NCBI GenBank assembly: GCA_007131895.1
Contig: SLPR01000306.1
Coordinates: 1 to 16,663, forward strand
Length of the DNA: 16,663 nt
Reading direction: 5' to 3'
DNA from: Bacteroidales bacterium
Lineage (GTDB): Bacteria > Bacteroidota > Bacteroidia > Bacteroidales > UBA7960
The notes under the pieces are model-generated. The model made no database searches. It was not told where the DNA came from and worked only from the letters and a program-made list of their open reading frames with translations. The translations under genes and the position numbers were made by a program. This document shows, in pieces, positions 14,817 to 16,663 of the stretch (within the stretch, counting starts at the first letter, position 1; every line of letters begins with the position of its first letter).

Positions 14817-14851
14817 AAAAGCCCGTCAGAAAAATTTTCTGACGGGCTTTT
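14817..14851. terminator. Bidirectional terminator between the S9 peptidase and tonB genes
   Basis: AAAAGCCCGTCAGAAAA and its perfect 17-base complement are separated by a single A, giving a GC-rich stem with A-run and T-run ends on both strands. It lies 46 bases after the peptidase stop and 20 bases after the tonB stop, so it can end both convergent transcripts. Confidence 0.85.
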
Positions 14852-14871
14852 ATCATTACCGGAATTCTATT

Positions 14872-15546
14872 TTAATTCAGCCGGAAAACTACCGGCAAAG
14901 AGTATGTTACCCTTACGGGCTGCGTTCCCATGCGACCGGGATTCCAGCGAGGCATGTTGCTTACAGCGCGCATCGCTTCTTCATCACACCCCCCTCCGAT
15001 TCCTCTCATAATATGCACATTGCTTACGCTGCCATCTCTTTCAATGATAAAGCCAACAAACACTCTACCCTGGATATTGAGTTCACGTGCCAATGCAGGA
15101 TACTTAATCTGACTGTATAAGAAGGCATACATGGCCTGCTCCCCTCCGGGAAATTCAGGCATAATTTCCGGCCTGACATGAACCAGGTCGTCCTCAATCA
15201 CCTCCGGCTCAGTATCAAAGTCAGGAAAGTCCCATACCGGCTGATTGGGGAAAGCTTCAATATCTATTTCAGGAATGTATTCATCTTTTATTTCATCATC
15301 CGGGGCAGTAACAATCTCCCGCATATCGGGGGGAGGTGGCGGCACCGGAGGTTTTGGGATAGTGATCTCGATGGTTTCTGTTTCAATCATCAGATCTGGA
15401 GGACGGTCAAATTCCGGAACAACCCTTTCAAATGCCTTGTACTCAAAAGCAAGCAGTACACTGAGCATTGAAAGAACCATTCCCAGCTTGAGAAAGGTAC
15501 TCTTCCATGATTCAAGCTTTTGTTGAGCGGATTTTTGTGTGTTCAT
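14872..15546 (-). CDS. TonB-family energy transducer
   Basis: TonB proteins pass proton-motive energy from the inner membrane to outer-membrane receptors. The layout is classical: a short cytoplasmic start, one membrane segment at about 19-37 (FLKLGMVLSMLSVLLAFEY), a proline-rich stretch (IPKPPVPPPPP, 63-73), an acidic periplasmic linker (about 80-125), PEFPGGEQAMYAFL (130-143) and a TonB C-terminal domain to the end (GRVFVGFIIERDGSVSNV, then MPRWNPG and a closing strand VTYSLPVVFRL). The 224 residues are near the usual size. No exbB or exbD gene lies nearby, so this is one of several stand-alone TonBs expected in Bacteroidota, and its receptor partners are unknown. It converges on the S9 peptidase gene and is divergent from the esterase gene. 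Promoter elements are unclear. Confidence 0.92.
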   Translation of the reverse strand: MNTQKSAQQKLESWKSTFLKLGMVLSMLSVLLAFEYKAFERVVPEFDRPPDLMIETETIEITIPKPPVPPPPPDMREIVTAPDDEIKDEYIPEIDIEAFPNQPVWDFPDFDTEPEVIEDDLVHVRPEIMPEFPGGEQAMYAFLYSQIKYPALARELNIQGRVFVGFIIERDGSVSNVHIMRGIGGGCDEEAMRAVSNMPRWNPGRMGTQPVRVTYSLPVVFRLN

Positions 15547-15600
15547 AGCAATGGAGTTTAAAATGAATAGCTTCTTTTTCTTAAAACCAGCCTGTTAACA

Positions 15601-15614
15601 CTTTGCGCGCAAAG
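15601..15614. promoter_or_regulatory. Perfect 14-base palindrome in the tonB-esterase divergent region
   Basis: CTTTGCGCGCAAAG is perfectly symmetrical and lies 55 bases upstream of tonB and about 186 upstream of the esterase gene. A second inverted repeat (ATCAA-6-TTGAT, 15627-15642) sits 12 bases away. A dimeric regulator site is the simplest guess. Each arm also contains CTTTG, which resembles part of a -7 box, so a promoter function is possible. I see no exact TAnnTTTG in the 253-base gap. Confidence 0.35.
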
Positions 15615-15721
15615 AACGATAATTCAATCAACGTTGTTTGATATAATAACGCTGCTGATTTTTTAAATATTGTTAAGAAACCTAAAAACTTTCACATTAA
15701 ATTTCAACTGTAACCCCAAAA

Positions 15722-15732
15722 GGTCTTTGACC
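15722..15732. promoter_or_regulatory. Short inverted repeat GGTC-TTT-GACC upstream of the esterase gene
   Basis: GGTCTTTGACC is a perfect 4-base inverted repeat around TTT, 67-77 bases before the esterase start. It is short enough to be chance, but it is the only symmetrical element near that start codon. Confidence 0.2.
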
Positions 15733-15799
15733 AAACAATCCAGTCCTGCTGCTGTTATAAATCTGAGAAACCCATTTACGCTATAAAAACCGTTTTCCT

Positions 15800-16411
15800 A
15801 TGCACAACTATAACATTACAGAACAGGGAGTTCCATTGCAAGATGCAGAAAGGGCAGTCATTCTCATACACGGACGGGGAGCCCCACCGGAGGATATTCT
15901 TGGGCTGGCAGATTTTTTTGATGATGGAAAAACCTGGTTTGCAGCACCTGAAGCCTCAAACTATGTCTGGTATCCTTACAGTTTCCTGGTGCCAGCCGAA
16001 CAAAACCAACCCTGGCTCAACAGCGCCATCGCCAATATTGAAACCCTGATTCGCAACATTGAAAAACAACTTCCTTCGGAAAAGATTTATATCATGGGAT
16101 TTTCCCAGGGAGCCTGCCTGACGGCTGAGGTTACTTCCCGCAATGCAAAAAAATACGGCGGAATAGCAGTTTTTACCGGGGGATTGATAGGTGAGCAACC
16201 TGACACTTCATCATACAAAGGGAATTTTGATGGCACCAGGATTTATATCAGCAACGGAGACAATGACCCCCATATTCCCCTTGCCAGAACGGAAGAAACT
16301 CATGAAATCATGAAAGGTTTGGGAGGAGAGACGCAACTTGAAGTATTCCCCGGAAGACCTCATACCATCAATATGGAAGAAATCACTAAGGTGAAAGAGT
16401 GGTTTTTTTAA
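15800..16411 (+). CDS. Phospholipase/carboxylesterase-family serine hydrolase (YpfH/MhqD-like)
   Basis: This is a small cytosolic alpha/beta hydrolase of 203 residues, fitting the phospholipase/carboxylesterase family. VILIHGRGAPPEDILGLAD (20-38) carries the oxyanion-hole HGRG. GFSQGA gives nucleophile Ser102, NGDNDPHIP gives Asp156 and GRPHTI gives His188, in the right order and spacing. The segment WYPYSFLVPAEQNQPWL (57-73) is a typical lid region of this subfamily. Relatives include YpfH and the B. subtilis MhqD hydrolase, which sits beside a ring-cleaving dioxygenase; no such neighbour is visible here. The start at 15800 gives the family N-terminus; the leader (AAAAACCGTTTTCCT) has no Shine-Dalgarno. 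The gene appears monocistronic. The natural substrate is unknown. Confidence 0.9.
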   Translation: MHNYNITEQGVPLQDAERAVILIHGRGAPPEDILGLADFFDDGKTWFAAPEASNYVWYPYSFLVPAEQNQPWLNSAIANIETLIRNIEKQLPSEKIYIMGFSQGACLTAEVTSRNAKKYGGIAVFTGGLIGEQPDTSSYKGNFDGTRIYISNGDNDPHIPLARTEETHEIMKGLGGETQLEVFPGRPHTINMEEITKVKEWFF

Positions 16412-16439
16412 GTACCCGGACAGCTCCATTTAATTTTTT

Positions 16440-16447
16440 TATCTTTG
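16440..16447 (+). promoter_or_regulatory. -7 promoter box with no gene in the window (TATCTTTG)
   Basis: This is an exact TAnnTTTG match followed by CA, in a T-rich setting 29 bases after the esterase stop. No convincing -33 TTTG is seen. The 216 bases that follow contain no credible ORF, only an ATG at 16461 opening a 17-codon frame. It probably drives a gene beyond the window edge or a non-coding transcript. An imperfect 12-base hairpin is present at 16579-16609. Confidence 0.45.
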
Positions 16448-16663
16448 CATCGTTATTGAAATGTTTTTCAGGAATTGCTTTTTTAGTGTCAGCAAGAAAA
16501 CTCATCATTTTTAAAAGTGCTTGATAAGAAAGCGTCAAGTGCAAGGGTTATTCCCTTTGGTCATGAGCTCAAAACTTACAGTTTTTCGGTTGCGATGACT
16601 GAAAAACAGGAGTTTACTTTTCGTAAATGACTGTTTTGAAGGCAAGCATAACGCAGCAATTGG

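Overview
This looks like an ordinary chromosomal stretch from a member of the Bacteroidota, probably Bacteroidales/Marinilabiliales-like, though the rank below phylum is a guess. The evidence is as follows. Several 5' regions carry exact or near-exact copies of the phylum's -7 promoter box TAnnTTTG (162-169 minus, 241-248, 1271-1278, 10944-10951, 16440-16447). Start codons lack Shine-Dalgarno sequences and are preceded by A/T-rich leaders. The proteins themselves (PdxJ with the N-terminal pattern SVNVNKIATIRNARGG, TonB with PEFPGGE, a CBS+ACT-like protein, an SLC45-like MFS carrier) have a Bacteroidota appearance. I saw no mobile element, CRISPR array, rRNA, phage gene or integration scar.

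Layout. (1) 1-285: a tRNA-Leu(CAA) on the minus strand with its own promoter and terminator, divergent from prs. (2) 286-3209, plus strand: prs (PRPP synthase), then a terminator, rplY/ctc (L25), a second terminator, pth (peptidyl-tRNA hydrolase) and a MutT-type Nudix gene overlapping the end of pth. The order prs-rplY-pth is old and widely conserved, and links nucleotide supply to translation. (3) 3411-8253, minus strand: an SLC45-like sugar transporter, a GH77 4-alpha-glucanotransferase and a PfkB-family kinase. I infer a small maltodextrin/glucan uptake and processing group, although the gaps and a hairpin suggest separate transcripts. (4) 8254-8631: a 378-base non-coding gap. (5) 8632-10793, minus strand: a CBS/ACT-like protein followed 17 bases later by a single-POTRA Omp85 (BamA/TamA-type) outer-membrane protein. 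(6) 10968-14770, plus strand: pdxJ (vitamin B6), a YbfF-like alpha/beta hydrolase and a secreted S9 peptidase, ending in a strong bidirectional terminator. (7) 14872-15546, minus strand: a tonB gene, divergent from (8) 15800-16411, plus strand: a small serine esterase. (9) 16412-16663: a non-coding tail with a perfect -7 box and no gene in the window.

I did not find a clearly new multi-gene system. The observations most worth a second look are a roughly 90-residue charged insertion in one loop of the MFS carrier, the pairing of a cytoplasmic CBS/ACT sensor gene with an outer-membrane Omp85 gene, a 9-base tandem repeat encoding the acidic tail of L25, and several unexplained inverted repeats in promoter regions, including a perfect 14-base palindrome between tonB and the esterase.
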